NCBI GenBank assembly: GCA_024426085.1
Contig: CP087974.1
Span: 1,736,001 to 1,800,000, forward strand
Source of the DNA: Rhizobium sp. RCAM05350
GTDB lineage: Bacteria > Pseudomonadota > Alphaproteobacteria > Rhizobiales > Rhizobiaceae
Length of the DNA stretch: 64,000 nt
Direction: 5' to 3'
The stretch's first letter is position 1, and the number at the start of each line of letters is the position of its first letter. Below are positions 1-9,290 of the stretch, in pieces. The translations under genes and the position numbers were made by a program. The notes under the pieces are model-generated. The model saw only the letters and a list, made by a program, of their open reading frames with translations, was not told the origin of the DNA and did not search any database.

Positions 1-1
1 A

Positions 2-1804
2 AAACTCGGCCTGCCGGCCGAGGCAGCACAAGCCTTCGAGCAGGCCGCGCCATATGCCGGACGCGATGCCGACACACTGCTCAGCCGCGCCACGGCACTT
101 TATTTCCAGGCCGGCGACGATGACCGCACGCAGCTGATCGGCATCAAACTGCTGGACAGCATGCCGGGGGATGCGACCCTGGCCTATGTTCTGGCGCAAT
201 CGTTTCGCCGAACCGGCGATACGACCCTCGTCGATCTCGTCAAACACGACCTGGCAAACAGCGATGATGCCGATCATCTGAAACTTGCCGGGGAAATCCT
301 TGGCGAGAGCGAACGCAATCCGTTGACGTTGACCGTGTTTCAAAAGCTTGCGGCACTTTTTCCCGACGATCCCTATACGCAATTCAAATTCATGTCGGTT
401 GCGCGCGATTTCTGCGATTTCGAGGCGATCGAAAAGCTCGAGCAGGCCAATGCCGATCAACTGGCGGCTGGCGACCTTTCTACGTTCGAAGGCGAAACGG
501 CGTATTCGAACCTGTTGCGCTGCGGCGACGAGCGGCTCAACCGGCTTGCGACGAACAATCCCGGCCTGACTTCCGTTGCCTCGCCGGCCACCAGCAGACA
601 GAGACGGGTGCGGCAGCATCGCTGGGGCGACCGGATTCGCATCGGTTATCTTTCCAGCGATTTCTGGAGCGAGCATGCCACCATGCGGCTATTGCAAAGC
701 GTGCTGGAGGCCCATGACCCGAGGCGCTTCGACGTTACCCTCTACTGCTATACCTCGCCGCACCAGACGGCGACCGATGGTACCCGGTCAAAATGGGGCC
801 GGATCGTTCCCTTGCACGGCAAGACCGATGCAGAAGCGGCCGATATCATCCGCCAGCAGGATATCGACATCCTCGTTGACCTCAAGGGCCATACCGGCGG
901 ATCCCGTTCCAACATCCTCAACCAGATGGTGGCGCCTGTTCAGGTCGCCTGGCTCGGCTTTCCCGGCAGTGCCGTGAACATCGATTGCGACTATGTCATC
1001 GGCGACCGGATCGTGCTGCCGAACAGCTCCAGGCAGAGCTACCATGAGAAATTCTGCCGGCTGCCGGAAAGCTACCAGCCCAACGACCCCATCCACCGCG
1101 TCCTGCCGCCAGCCGCCAGCCGGCTATCGCTCGGCTTGCCTTCGGATCGCTTCGTCTTCGCCGCCTTCAATGCTGCCCGCAAGATATCGCTTACGGTCGT
1201 TGATCGCTGGGCGGGAGATCCTGCGCCGTTCCAGCCACTCGGTTCTCTGGGTGATGATCGATGGCGACCTCGCCCGCAGCAATTTTCTCGCCGCCTTCGA
1301 CAGGCGCGGGGTCGGTGCCGAGAGGATCATCTTCGCCCCCTCGACAGGCTATGATGCCCATATCGCCCGGTTGCAGGCAGCCGATATCGGGCTCGATACC
1401 TTTCCCTATAACGGTCATACGACCACATCGGACAAACTATGGGCGGGCCTGCCCGTGGTTTCGTTGAGGGGAAGTAATTTCGCTTCATGGGTTTCCGAGA
1501 GCCTGCTGACGGCGATTGGCCTTCAGCATCTGGTGGCGGCCACGCCCGACGCCTTCGTGGAACGCGCCGTTGCCCTGTCGCAAAATCCCGAAGACGTCGC
1601 GCAATTGAAGCAGACCATTTCACGCAACAGGTTTCTGGCCCCCTGTTTGATGCCGAGCGGTTCTGCCGCCACCTGGAAAACGGGTATGAGACGATGGCGG
1701 AGCGTGCGAAAGCCAAGCTGCCGCCGGATCATTTTGACGTCCCCGCTCTGCCGGTTCGATCGCAGCCTTTTTCAACACGGGCACAAGCGGACCACGCAGA
1801 CTGA
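2..1804 (+). CDS. SPINDLY-like TPR O-GlcNAc transferase family protein (5' partial, frameshifted)
   Basis: The gene is open from the window edge, so its N-terminus is missing. The first part is helical and TPR-like. The second part matches the C-terminal half of bacterial SPINDLY/OGT glycosyltransferases (GT41-like), with 'RIGYLSSDF', 'DILVDLKGHT' and 'APVQVAWLGFPGS' at about 630-970 and 'DTFPYNGHTTTSDKLWAGLPVV' split by a break near 1400-1460. Such enzymes move a sugar from UDP-GlcNAc to proteins. There are two frameshifts: an extra G near 1213 (the frame should read W-A-E-I-L-R-R) and a lost C in the C-run near 1640 (should read F-L-A-P-L-F-D-A-E-R). After correction one frame runs to the stop at 1804. 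Family assignment is good; the substrate is unknown. Confidence 0.75.
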
Positions 1805-1977
1805 AAGAGCCGCCGGCATTTTTGTGCGTACTCGGTCAGGATTGTCGGTACAGCCTGCAACGATCAATGATACAGCTCGCACCCCGGCATTGCAGTGCGC
1901 CCATCCGTTGCGTCTATCGCTCTGCATCCCATCGAAACGACCACAATTGCCGGCGACGAACCGTGAAAGGGCCATGC

Positions 1978-2209
1978 ATGGCCGAGAAATTCATCGTTAT
2001 CCCCTATCGCAAGACGCGGCGGCTTGGCACCGGGAGAGATGCGCCAGGCCTCCAACGCTGCGAGCGCCCAGAAGATTGCCGCGGCCATGGCCGACCGTTT
2101 CATTGGCGTTGCTGCTTATGCCGTCGAGGTCGATGAAGAGAGTGGCGACATGACCAGCCCGCGCTTGCTGGTGCAATTCGGGGAAATTGCCGAACTACCG
2201 TCAAGCTGA
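1978..2209 (+). CDS. Small conserved rhizobial hypothetical protein (one frameshift)
   Basis: The frame starts at ATG 1978 after a purine-rich GAAAGG and gives 'MAEKFIVIPYRKT'. It then shifts by one base near 2012-2020 and continues as 'GGLAPGEMRQASNAASAQKIAAAMADRF', ending in 'SPRLLVQFGEIAELPSS' at 2209. The corrected product is about 76 residues, soluble and without a signal peptide. I recall similar small proteins in Rhizobiaceae but know no function. The gene stands alone, about 170 bp after the glycosyltransferase. Confidence 0.5.
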
Positions 2210-2305
2210 CATCCACCGCGATCTGTGGTTTTGGTCCGATTTCGGTGAAAAAGCACCCATTTTTCGGTAATTTGGCGGCATTTTGCATCGGAGACGCCTT
2301 TTCGA

Positions 2306-2330
2306 GGAACATTCGCCCTGCGGCGACGTT
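2306..2330 (+). promoter_or_regulatory. EcfG-type promoter
   Basis: GGAAC (2306-2310), 16 bp spacer, CGTT (2327-2330). This is an exact match to the alphaproteobacterial EcfG (general stress sigma factor) consensus. The start of the downstream gene is 65 bp past the -10. Confidence 0.75.
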
Positions 2331-2394
2331 TAGCGGGCAGTTGCCTTCAACGTTTGCTGGCACAGGCACCATTTCTCGAAAGGATATGACCGCC

Positions 2395-2880
2395 ATGAAT
2401 CAACGTTTTGACCCCAGTGAAAACCGTAACGTGAATCCTGCGGCATGGCCGGCCGAACAGGCAGGCCCGCGTATCGATCCGGTGACAGGAACGCCGGTGA
2501 ACGATCCGTTGGCCAATCAACGTCGGCCGGAAGAGCTCGAACCCCGCTCGCCACGCTCGAAGTGGCCGGTGCTGATCATCCTGCTTGCAGGTCTGGTTCT
2601 GGCGCTCCTCGTTTGGCTGCCGGCAGAAATGTCGACCGATCAGGCCAATGATGCGGCAACGCAGCCCCCGGCGACAGAACAGACGACCACGCCGCCGGCC
2701 GATACTGCAACCCCGCCGGTCGATAACAGCGCGACGCCGGGCACGGCAACTCCGGACACCAACGCCACGCCGGACACCACAACGACGCCGAACGTAACGC
2801 CTGCGACCCCGGATACCCAGACCCCGGCAACCGGTACCGACACGCAGACGCCGGCAACCGGCACTGCCCCGCAGAACTAA
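2395..2880 (+). CDS. Single-pass membrane protein with Thr/Pro-rich periplasmic tail
   Basis: 161 residues from ATG 2395, chosen over ATG 2386 because AAAGGA at 2379-2384 lies 10 bp from 2395 but only 1 bp from 2386. Residues 1-55 are polar. Residues 57-75 (WPVLIILLAGLVLALLVWL) form one membrane helix. From residue 80 the tail is a low-complexity run of TP, AT and PDT units, for example 'TPDTNATPDTTTTP', with no folded domain visible. The tail probably lies in the periplasm. An EcfG promoter precedes the gene and a strong terminator follows, so it is a monocistronic stress gene. The function is not known. Confidence 0.65.
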   Translation: MNQRFDPSENRNVNPAAWPAEQAGPRIDPVTGTPVNDPLANQRRPEELEPRSPRSKWPVLIILLAGLVLALLVWLPAEMSTDQANDAATQPPATEQTTTPPADTATPPVDNSATPGTATPDTNATPDTTTTPNVTPATPDTQTPATGTDTQTPATGTAPQN

Positions 2881-2901
2881 CCTGCGATCAGCGCACAATG
2901 C

Positions 2902-2938
2902 AAATGGCGGAACTGCTTCGGCGGCTCCGCCATTTTCC
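2902..2938 (+). terminator. Rho-independent terminator
   Basis: Perfect 10-bp stem AAATGGCGGA (2902-2911) / TCCGCCATTT (2926-2935), ending in a T-run, 22 bp after the stop of the Thr/Pro-rich protein gene. Confidence 0.7.
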
Positions 2939-3036
2939 TATCCACACGCCCGCGCAAAAATGTTCTGGAACGTCTTCTTTCGATTGAACAAAATGTCACG
3001 TCATCCGTTTCCCCTCGATTCCATCAGAATGAGGGC

Positions 3037-3535
3037 ATGGCGATGACCGGCAAGACACCGAAAACCACGGGGCGTGAAGAAGATTACACGATTACGAGGA
3101 ACGCGATGTGGATGAGGGCTGGCCCTATGCCGACGCCACGCCCGGATCTGAAACCAAGGTTGGCAACGGCTCCTACGGACAGGGCGGGGAAATTTTGACG
3201 AGGCGGGAAATCCGGGTTTCCAGCGCAGCAACGAAACCACGATCGAGAGCCAAAACGGCCCCGACCCGTTTGGCGACGAAACCGAAGCCGATGTGAATGA
3301 CGACGCGCTTGAAGAGGTGATCGCCAATACGCTTGAAGACAGCGACATCGACACGTCGAGTGTTGATATCAAGGCCCGACGTGGAGCGGTCTGGCTGACA
3401 GGGGCTGTCGATACCACGCACGAGCGGCGCAAGATCGAAGTGTTGGTCTATGCCGTTCCCGGCGTGGTGAGCATCCGCAATGACCTTGAAACAAGCGGCG
3501 TGGATGGTGGCATTCCGGTAGATTGGGACGATTGA
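3037..3535 (+). CDS. BON domain protein (two frameshifts)
   Basis: ATG 3037 gives 'MAMTGKTPKTTGREEDY'. A base is missing near 3085, after which the frame reads 'YEERDVDEGWPYADATPGSE'. A second base is lost in an A-run near 3192, after which it reads 'NFDEAGNPGFQ' and runs to 3535. The C-terminal ~75 residues form a BON domain ('SSVDIKARRGAVWLTGAVDT...VPGVVSIRNDLE'), a lipid- or envelope-binding fold common in osmotic-stress proteins. There is no signal peptide. The gene precedes the TIGR02587/TIGR02588 pair. Confidence 0.65.
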
Positions 3536-3612
3536 CCGGACGGAATAGGCGAGGATTGCCGGCAAGGATTACGGTCAGGTGGTTTTCGCTCAAATGGCAA
3601 GAGGGGGATTTC

Positions 3613-4484
3613 ATGCAGAATGCGGGCGCTGGCCCGGCCGGCAGCAGGGATAATTCCGGCCGGTCCAAAGACACGGCCACGCCCGCCAAATTTCTGGTCG
3701 GCATAGGCCGTGGCGTGGGTGGCGCGCTGCTGTTTGCACTGCCGATGCTAATGACTATGGAAATGTGGGCGTTCGGCGTTACCATGGACCGATGGCGGTT
3801 GGTGCTCCTGTTGTTGCTCGCACTTCCCCTGTTGATCGGCATTTCCCATCGCATCGGGTTCGAAGAGACGTTTTCCTGGAAAGTCGCCGGCCGCGACGCG
3901 ATGATCGCCTATGGTATCGGCATCGTCACAAGTGCCGTCATCCTGTCTTTGTTCAAACTGCTGATGGGCGATATGCCGGCCCAGGAGATTACCGGCAAGA
4001 TCGCGGTTCAGGCCATTCCCGCCAGTATCGGCGCACTGCTTGGGCGCAGCCAGTTCGGCAGCGGCAAGGACGACGCCGATGACGATCCGAAGGCCGGCTA
4101 TGGCAGCGAGCTTTTCATGATGGCCGTGGGGGCGCTGTTCCTCAATCTGAACATGGCGCCGACGGAGGAGATGATCCTGATCTCGTACAAGATGACACCA
4201 TGGCACGCCCTGGCGACAATCCTGATTTCCATCACCCTCATGCACGCCTTCGTCTATGCCGTCTCTTTCAAGGGTGGCCACGAATTGTCCAGTAATACGC
4301 CGTGGTGGCATGCCCTCGTCCGTTTCACTCTGCCCGGCTATGTGATCGCCTTGGTCATCAGCCTTTACTCACTTTGGAGTTTTGAGAGGCTGGACGGGGC
4401 TTCCTTCACTCCAGCCATAATGGCGATGATCGTTCTTGCCTTTCCCGGCGCAATCGGCGCCTGCCTGCGCGGCTCATCCTGTGA
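3613..4484 (+). CDS. TIGR02587 (DUF2391) family integral membrane protein
   Basis: ATG 3613 follows GAGGGGGAT. The ~290-residue protein has about seven hydrophobic segments and a cytoplasmic insert 'SGKDDADDDPKAGYGSE' in the middle. The family is known as a partner of TIGR02588, and that gene follows directly. The ORF as written runs to 4566, but one base is probably missing near 4455: the family end 'ARLIL' with stop TGA lies at 4482-4484, just before the RBS of the next gene. Transport or sensing roles are not established. Confidence 0.7.
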
Positions 4485-4493
4485 GGAAACATC

Positions 4494-4916
4494 ATGGCTG
4501 ACGCCACACCGGTCAAACCAAACAGCCGCACGGTCAGTCGCGGCGCGCATTGGATCGAATGGCTGACCGGCGCGATTTGCACGCTTCTGGTCGCGGCGAT
4601 GATCGGCTGGATCAGCTACCATGCCGTCGTCTCCTCCGGCGGCGCGCCGGAACTGTCCGTGCGGATCATTCGCCAGCAACCGGCTCCAGGGGGTGGCTAT
4701 GAAGTCTCGTTCACCGTTGAGAACAAAGGCACAAGAACCGCCGCCGCCGTCCCGGTCAAAGGTGACGTGATGGACGGGGATTCAGTGATCGAGACACAGG
4801 AAATAACCTTCGACTACGTCCCGGCCCTATCGGCCGCGACAGGCGCCCTACTGTTCAAGACCGATCCATCCACCCATCAACTTGACATCCGCGCTTCAGG
4901 CTACACCGATCCCTGA
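4494..4916 (+). CDS. TIGR02588 family protein
   Basis: 140 residues from ATG 4494, with GAGGAAA 5 bp upstream. There is one N-terminal membrane helix ('WLTGAICTLLVAAMIGWISYHAVV', about residues 23-46) followed by a periplasmic beta-rich domain ('YEVSFTVENKGTRTAAAVPVKG') resembling an Ig-like fold. It pairs with the TIGR02587 protein just upstream, and the two are probably co-transcribed. The function is unknown. Confidence 0.75.
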   Translation: MADATPVKPNSRTVSRGAHWIEWLTGAICTLLVAAMIGWISYHAVVSSGGAPELSVRIIRQQPAPGGGYEVSFTVENKGTRTAAAVPVKGDVMDGDSVIETQEITFDYVPALSAATGALLFKTDPSTHQLDIRASGYTDP

Positions 4917-4947
4917 TCGGCATTGAACCGCCTCATGCGCGGCTCTC

Positions 4948-5226
4948 CTAGTGCGGCAAAGGTACCGAGGAAACAGCGTTCCAACGGAACTGGCTACTCG
5001 AAGGGTCCCCTTCACCGGGCACCCAGAAGCTGGCCGGCGGCATCGACCGCCCTGCCGGTTTCGACAGGAGGACCTTTACGGCGCGCTTAGCTTCGGATGA
5101 ATTTGAAAACAGACGGCCGTCGAGGCTCCAGACGCCATACTTGACCGCGATGAAACGAAACCCGTTATCCTCGCGCATCAAAGCGCCCACGGCTTCGCCG
5201 TTGAACTCTATCACCTGTTTCTGCAT
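4948..5226 (-). CDS. Small conserved hypothetical protein, EcfG-dependent
   Basis: The N-terminal ~55 residues ('MQKQVIEFNGEAVGALMRED...FIAVKYGVWSLDGRLF') look like a compact mixed alpha/beta protein of a type I recall from rhizobia. The last ~35 residues (Pro/Ser-rich, 'KPAGRSMPPASFWVPGEG') read less naturally and may be out of frame. An RBS-like GGGAGCGG precedes the ATG. An exact EcfG promoter lies about 96 bp upstream, which supports a real stress-induced gene. No function is known. Confidence 0.5.
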   Translation of the reverse strand: MQKQVIEFNGEAVGALMREDNGFRFIAVKYGVWSLDGRLFSNSSEAKRAVKVLLSKPAGRSMPPASFWVPGEGDPSSSQFRWNAVSSVPLPH

Positions 5227-5321
5227 GAAATACCGCTCCCGCTACCGCTTCTCACGGCAGTCATTTCCTTTCGCTGCGCATGGCACAGCCGACCGAGCCC
5301 TCGCCTTCAGCCAACCGCTTT

Positions 5322-5346
5322 AACGGCCGACTTTGACGTTTGTTCC
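5322..5346 (-). promoter_or_regulatory. EcfG-type promoter
   Basis: On the minus strand GGAAC (5346-5342), 16 bp, CGTT (5325-5322). Exact consensus, upstream of the small gene ending at 4948. Confidence 0.7.
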
Positions 5347-5430
5347 AGCCTTGAGAAAATTAATTGGGAAAAAGCGGCGGATGGATCCGGCGCCGGGAGT
5401 TGCCTCCCGCCGCGTCGCACCCTGTCTTGA

Positions 5431-6686
5431 TCAGGCTAGAAACCGGTCAGGCCGGAACGGCTTGATATCGATCACGGTCTTTTCGCCGGTCATTTTTTTC
5501 GGCAAGCGCGCGGCCTGTGACCGGGCCAAGGGTCATCCCGTGATGGGCGTGGCCAAAGGCAAACCACAAGCCCTCGTGACGCGGTGCCTTGCCGATGATC
5601 GGCATCATGTCCGGCGTGCAGGGGCGTGCGCCCATCCAGGGCTCCTCATCGCGGCGCTCGGCAAGCGGGAAGAATTCGCGGGCGACGCGCTCGGCCCGCG
5701 TCAGCTGGACCGGCGTCTTCGGCGCATCGCGATTGGCAAATTCCGCGCCGGTGGTGAGCCGGATGCCGCGCAGCATAGGCGCCAGGAAATAGCCCTTTTC
5801 GGCATCGAGCACCCAGTTGTTCAGCTGTGCGCCCTCCTCCATGCCATAATGCATGTGATAGCCGCGCTTTACCGCCAGCGGGAAACGGTAGCCGAGTTTC
5901 TTCGTCACGGTATCGGCCCAGGGGCCGAGCGCCACGACCACTTCCTTGGCCTCCAGCGGACCTTCCGGCGTTGCAACGCGCCAGCCCGCACCTTCAAGAA
6001 TATGCTCAAGCGTCGCCGCGTCGCCTGAGACCAGGCGACCACCGAGCGATTGGAAATAAATCAGATAGGCCTTGTTGAGGCTGTGCGGATCGTGGATCGA
6101 CCAAGGGTCGGTCCAGCGCAGGCCGCCGGTCAGGTCCGCCCGGATCGACGGCTCCATTACCTTCAGTTCGCTGCTGGACAGTTTCTGGTGGTTGACGCCA
6201 AACGTCGAGGAGAGCTTTTCCGCCTCCTTGTAGGCCGCGTCACGCGCACCCTCGGTGCGGAAAACCTTCATCCAGCCGTCCTTGCGGATGAGATCGCCGG
6301 CGCCGGACGCATTGATCAGGTCGGCATGTTCGGCGATCGAATTCCTCGATCAGCGGCGCATACATCGAGGCGATGTTCTGGTGCTGGGTAAAGCCCGAAT
6401 TCCACCAATAGCGGATGAGGAACGGCACGAGACCGGGCAATGCGCGGAAATGGTAATGCGCGTCGATCGTGTTGTTCAACGCATAACGGAACAGCGCGCC
6501 GAAATCATGCGGGAAGCCATAGGGAAAGACACCTTCGCGCTGGATCAGGCCGGCATTGCCATAGGAGGTCTCCTCGCCGGCACCGCGGCGGTCGAGCAGC
6601 ACCACGGACTTGCCCCGTCGCGCGAGATGGATGGCCGTCGACAGGCCGACGATGCCCGCGCCCAAAACAACAACGTCTGTCTTCAT
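5431..6686 (-). CDS. FAD-dependent D-amino acid dehydrogenase-like oxidoreductase (two frameshifts)
   Basis: The N-terminus 'VVVLGAGIVGLSTAIHLARRGKSVVLLDRR' is a Rossmann FAD-binding motif. 'SYGNAGLIQREGVFPYGFP' and the C-terminal 'EPWMGARPCTPDMMPIIGKAP...HAHHGMTLGP' are typical of the DadA/DAO family, which oxidises D-amino acids to keto acids at the membrane. The corrected length is about 417 residues, normal for DadA. Breaks: an extra T near 6342 (should read 'IEESIAEHADLINASG') and an extra A in the A-run near 5505-5511 (should read 'LAEKMTGEKTVIDIKPFRP'). The true stop is at 5431-5433. The UPF0114 gene lies 26 bp upstream on the same strand. Confidence 0.75.
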
Positions 6687-6712
6687 GCCCTCTACCCCGT
6701 TCTGTCTTTTGC

Positions 6713-7214
6713 TTATTTCTTCAGTCTGGTCATGATCTGCTCAAGCAGGCCGAGCATCAGCGCGGAAACCACGAAAGCGATATGGATGATTGTTGCCCAC
6801 ATCAACTGCTCGCTGGTGTAGCTCTGCGCATTCAGGAAAATCTGCAGCAGATGGATGGATGAGATCGCCACGATCGACGATGCCACCTTGATCTTCAGGC
6901 TGCCGGAATCAAGCTTGCCAAGGAACGACACTTCGCCATCGCCTTCGTCGAAACGGCTGACGAAATTTTCGTAGCCGGAGATCATCACCATGACGATAAG
7001 GCTGGCGACAAGTGCTGCATCGATCAGTCCGGGCATGGCAAGGATCATGTCCGATTCGTCATAGGTAAAGACCATGATGGCGATCTTGTAGAACTTGTAG
7101 ACGAAGGACACCGCATAGAGCGCAAGCGCCACGACCAGTCCCAGATAGAAGACCACCAGGAGCCAGCGGCTCCGACAGGATGATCCTTTCAACGATGAGT
7201 TCCAGGGACTTCAT
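6713..7214 (-). CDS. UPF0114 (YqhA) family membrane protein (one frameshift)
   Basis: About 166 residues with four hydrophobic segments and the family feature 'LIDAALVASLIVMVMISGYENFVSRF'. The real start is ATG 7214 ('MKSLELIVERIILS'). An extra G near 7170 moves the frame before 'SRWLLVVFYLGLVVALALY'. The gene is probably co-transcribed with the DadA-like gene, 26 bp downstream. The role of the family is not established. Confidence 0.8.
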
Positions 7215-7334
7215 GTTTCGCCCGGCTCCGGGATGTGCGGTTGCGAGATAGTCCGGTCATGAATAGCCAAGCCTATGGCCTTCGGCAAGGTAGAAGCGGG
7301 CTGCGAGGGCGGGACAATTCGACCACAAACGACA

Positions 7335-7363
7335 AAGGGGGCGATGCTTTCGCATCGCTCCCT
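7335..7363 (-). terminator. Hairpin terminator after DUF1328 gene
   Basis: Stem of about 13 bp around GCGATGC (7341-7347) / GCATCGC (7352-7358), with one mismatch. It is followed on the minus strand by CCCCTTT. It lies 27 bp after the stop of the small membrane protein gene. Confidence 0.5.
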
Positions 7364-7389
7364 TCTTTCACGCATCACCTGAGATGGGA

Positions 7390-7554
7390 TCAGGTTCTGC
7401 GCATCAGGCCAGCCACCAGCGAGATGACCAGAAAGGCGAGGAACAGGAAGAACAGAATCTGTGCAATACCTGCGGAAGCGCTGGCAATACCGCCAAAACC
7501 GAGAACACCGGCGATAATGGCAACAACGAGGAAGACAAGAGCGTAGTACAGCAT
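7390..7554 (-). CDS. DUF1328 (UPF0391, YtjA-like) small membrane protein
   Basis: 54 residues, '[22 protein letters not shown]...[19 protein letters not shown]'. Two membrane helices with the conserved GFGGIA turn are diagnostic for DUF1328. The start at 7554 rather than the longer upstream frame is set by AGGAG just before it and by family length. An EcfG promoter lies 35 bp upstream. Members are often stress-induced; the molecular role is unknown. Confidence 0.85.
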   Translation of the reverse strand: MLYYALVFLVVAIIAGVLGFGGIASASAGIAQILFFLFLAFLVISLVAGLMRRT

Positions 7555-7588
7555 CGGGAATTCTCCTTTGTTTAAACCTTGCTGAATA

Positions 7589-7613
7589 AACGCAGGACGG
7601 GAAACTTTGTTCC
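7589..7613 (-). promoter_or_regulatory. EcfG-type promoter
   Basis: On the minus strand GGAAC (7613-7609), 16 bp, CGTT (7592-7589). Exact consensus, 35 bp upstream of the DUF1328 start. Confidence 0.8.
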
Positions 7614-7714
7614 GAAGAAAGAATGCATGATGCCAGGCCTCGCGCCCGAAACTAATCATTAACTATGGGTCGAAGGATTGCCCCGATTTGACACGGTTTG
7701 GCCATGCATTTCTC

Positions 7715-7740
7715 GGAACCTTAACAAGGCAGGGAACGTT
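7715..7740 (+). promoter_or_regulatory. EcfG-type promoter
   Basis: GGAAC (7715-7719), 17 bp, CGTT (7737-7740). Exact elements with the longer permitted spacer, 32 bp before ATG 7773. Confidence 0.75.
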
Positions 7741-7772
7741 GTGAAGGCATATACCTCATGCGAGATAATAAA

Positions 7773-7982
7773 ATGACCGTATCGACAACGAACATCTGGA
7801 AATCCGCAACGGCCTCGGTCCGTCTGCCGAACAAGAACCGTGATCGAAATCTGCATATCGGCACGACCTTGCGCGACCTGTACTCCACGGGAACCCCTCC
7901 GAAGACAGACGGTGCGCTATCGGATCTTCTCGCCGACCTTGAAGCCGCGGAAAACGCTTCGAGCGGTAGTGTTAAGCGCTAA
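7773..7982 (+). CDS. Small NepR-like protein (possible second anti-sigma factor)
   Basis: 69 residues from ATG 7773; ATG 7758 is possible, but a transcript from the EcfG promoter would begin too close to it. The segment from 'HIGTTLRDLYS' to 'LSDLLADLEAAE' aligns without gaps to the core of the NepR protein in this window ('QIASKLKALYS' to 'LDLLEKLDRAE'): I, L, LYS, DLL, L and AE coincide, about 12 identities in 32. The central NepR motif 'EPIPD' is not kept. NepR proteins sequester the EcfG sigma factor and are released by phosphorylated PhyR. The gene has its own EcfG promoter and a terminator, so it could be a feedback inhibitor. The similarity was seen by eye only. Confidence 0.5.
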   Translation: MTVSTTNIWKSATASVRLPNKNRDRNLHIGTTLRDLYSTGTPPKTDGALSDLLADLEAAENASSGSVKR

Positions 7983-8002
7983 GAATTTGACCAGTCTCGG
8001 AC

Positions 8003-8032
8003 AAAAAGACGGCGGCCACTGGCCGCTTTTTT
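8003..8032 (+). terminator. Rho-independent terminator
   Basis: Stem GCGGCC (8012-8017), loop ACT, GGCCGC (8021-8026), flanked by an A-run and followed by six T. It ends the NepR-like gene. Confidence 0.75.
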
Positions 8033-8070
8033 GTGCCGGCTCGCAAGTCGGACGCTCCCTTCAAGACAAC

Positions 8071-8102
8071 AAAAAACCGGCGCCTTTTGACGCCGGTTTT
8101 TT
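8071..8102. terminator. Bidirectional terminator
   Basis: 12-bp stem AAAAAACCGGCG (8071-8082) / CGCCGGTTTTTT (8091-8102). T-runs on both strands serve the PRC-barrel gene (minus) and back up the terminator before it (plus). Confidence 0.75.
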
Positions 8103-8112
8103 GGGGCGTGTA

Positions 8113-9089
8113 TCAGTTTGCCGGAGCCGCCAGAACGATACCGCGTGGGTTGGCTTTGTAGGCCTCTTCGTCATAGGCGGCCTGGGTTTCCATCTGCGCC
8201 TTGGTGAACGGCGAATAGATGGTCATCGTCCCCTTGGCATCCGCCATCACCTGAACGCTCTCGGCACTCATCGCAACCGGCTTCTGCCCGATACCGAGAA
8301 AACCGCCGACATCGATGACATAGGCCTCGACCTTGCCGCTCTTGTCGAGAAGAACGTCACCGATTTCGCCGACCTTGGTATCGTCGGCAACCTTGACCTC
8401 GGTACCGATGAGCTTGTCGGCGCTGATCAGCGCCGGATCGACCAGTTTCATTTCGTCAGCCGGTGTCGCGGCAGTGGTGGCCGGGTCGACCGGCGGATTG
8501 AGATCCGGGTCCGTCATTTCAGGCGTGGTGCCGATGGCAGGCGGGTTCGCTTCCGCTGCCTCGTCCGTGATGACGGGGGCCGGGGCTCCAGCGCTTTTAT
8601 CCTCGGGCACGGTTGCAGCAACGCCATCCATGATGGCCGTGCGCTCGAATTCGGGCGCTGCCTGCAGCTCTTCCTTCGTCGTGAAACGACGATGATGCGC
8701 TGACCGTCCCTGTCCGACCAGGACACGCGCTCGAAATTGATCGCCACATCCTTTTCGCCAATGCCGAGGAAGCCACCGACGCCAATCACCAATGCTTCGG
8801 CGCCGCCATCGACGTTGATGACGACATCGTTGACATCACCGATCGCCTCGCCCTGTTCGTCGGACCCAGTGTAAACCGTCTTTCCGAGAACCGAGCTCGC
8901 CAGGACCTGCTCTGGCGCGGCTGAAAAGTATCCTGCAGGGCCTTGCTTGGTCGCCTGAGACGTTGTGGTGCTCGCGGCTTTGGCAGGATCAGCCTCGGTC
9001 GCGGCATCCTGCGCCAGTGCACCATTGGTCAGCGCGCCGGTGGTCAGGAGCGCGGCAAGCGCGGTCGTCGCCAAGAGAGTGCGGATCAT
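8113..9089 (-). CDS. Secreted protein with two PRC-barrel domains (one frameshift)
   Basis: The signal peptide 'MIRTLLATTALAALLTTGALTNGALAQ' is followed by a Thr/Ala-rich linker. A first PRC-barrel reads 'LGKTVYTGSDEQGEAIGDVNDVVIN...ALVIGVGGFLGIGEKDVAI'. After a Pro/Ala-rich linker, a second reads 'LIGTEVKVADDTKVGEIGDVLLD...YVIDVGGFLGIGQKPVAM'. The frame breaks near 8690; corrected, it continues 'TTKEELQAAPEFERTAIMDG'. Length is about 325 residues. PRC-barrel proteins of this type are periplasmic and common in EcfG regulons; their ligand is unknown. An exact EcfG promoter lies 84 bp upstream. Confidence 0.8.
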
Positions 9090-9172
9090 GATTGTACTCC
9101 TTCATGCAAGTCTGGGAGAAAGCCTATTTCGGCCGAAAAGCCGGTGTTCCGCCGGCTGTGATTGCCTTGGAG

Positions 9173-9197
9173 AACGGAACGACGCGGATTTTGTTCC
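9173..9197 (-). promoter_or_regulatory. EcfG-type promoter
   Basis: On the minus strand GGAAC (9197-9193), 16 bp, CGTT (9176-9173). Exact consensus, 84 bp before the PRC-barrel start. Confidence 0.8.
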
Positions 9198-9232
9198 GCA
9201 TTTTTTAGCTGCACACCGCCGGTGCCTGACGC

Positions 9233-9271
9233 AAAAACGGCACCCGCATGATGTGTCCGAGTGCCGTTTCG
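9233..9271 (-). terminator. Rho-independent terminator
   Basis: Stem AAACGGCAC (9235-9243) / GTGCCGTTT (9261-9269), with a T-run on the minus strand just after the csbD-like gene. Confidence 0.6.
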
Positions 9272-9290
9272 TCGTCACGAAGTATCGTAA

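Noticed and set aside
2965..2995. GGAAC upstream of the BON gene
   Set aside because: No CGTT at 16 or 17 bp (ACAA instead), so not a supported EcfG site.
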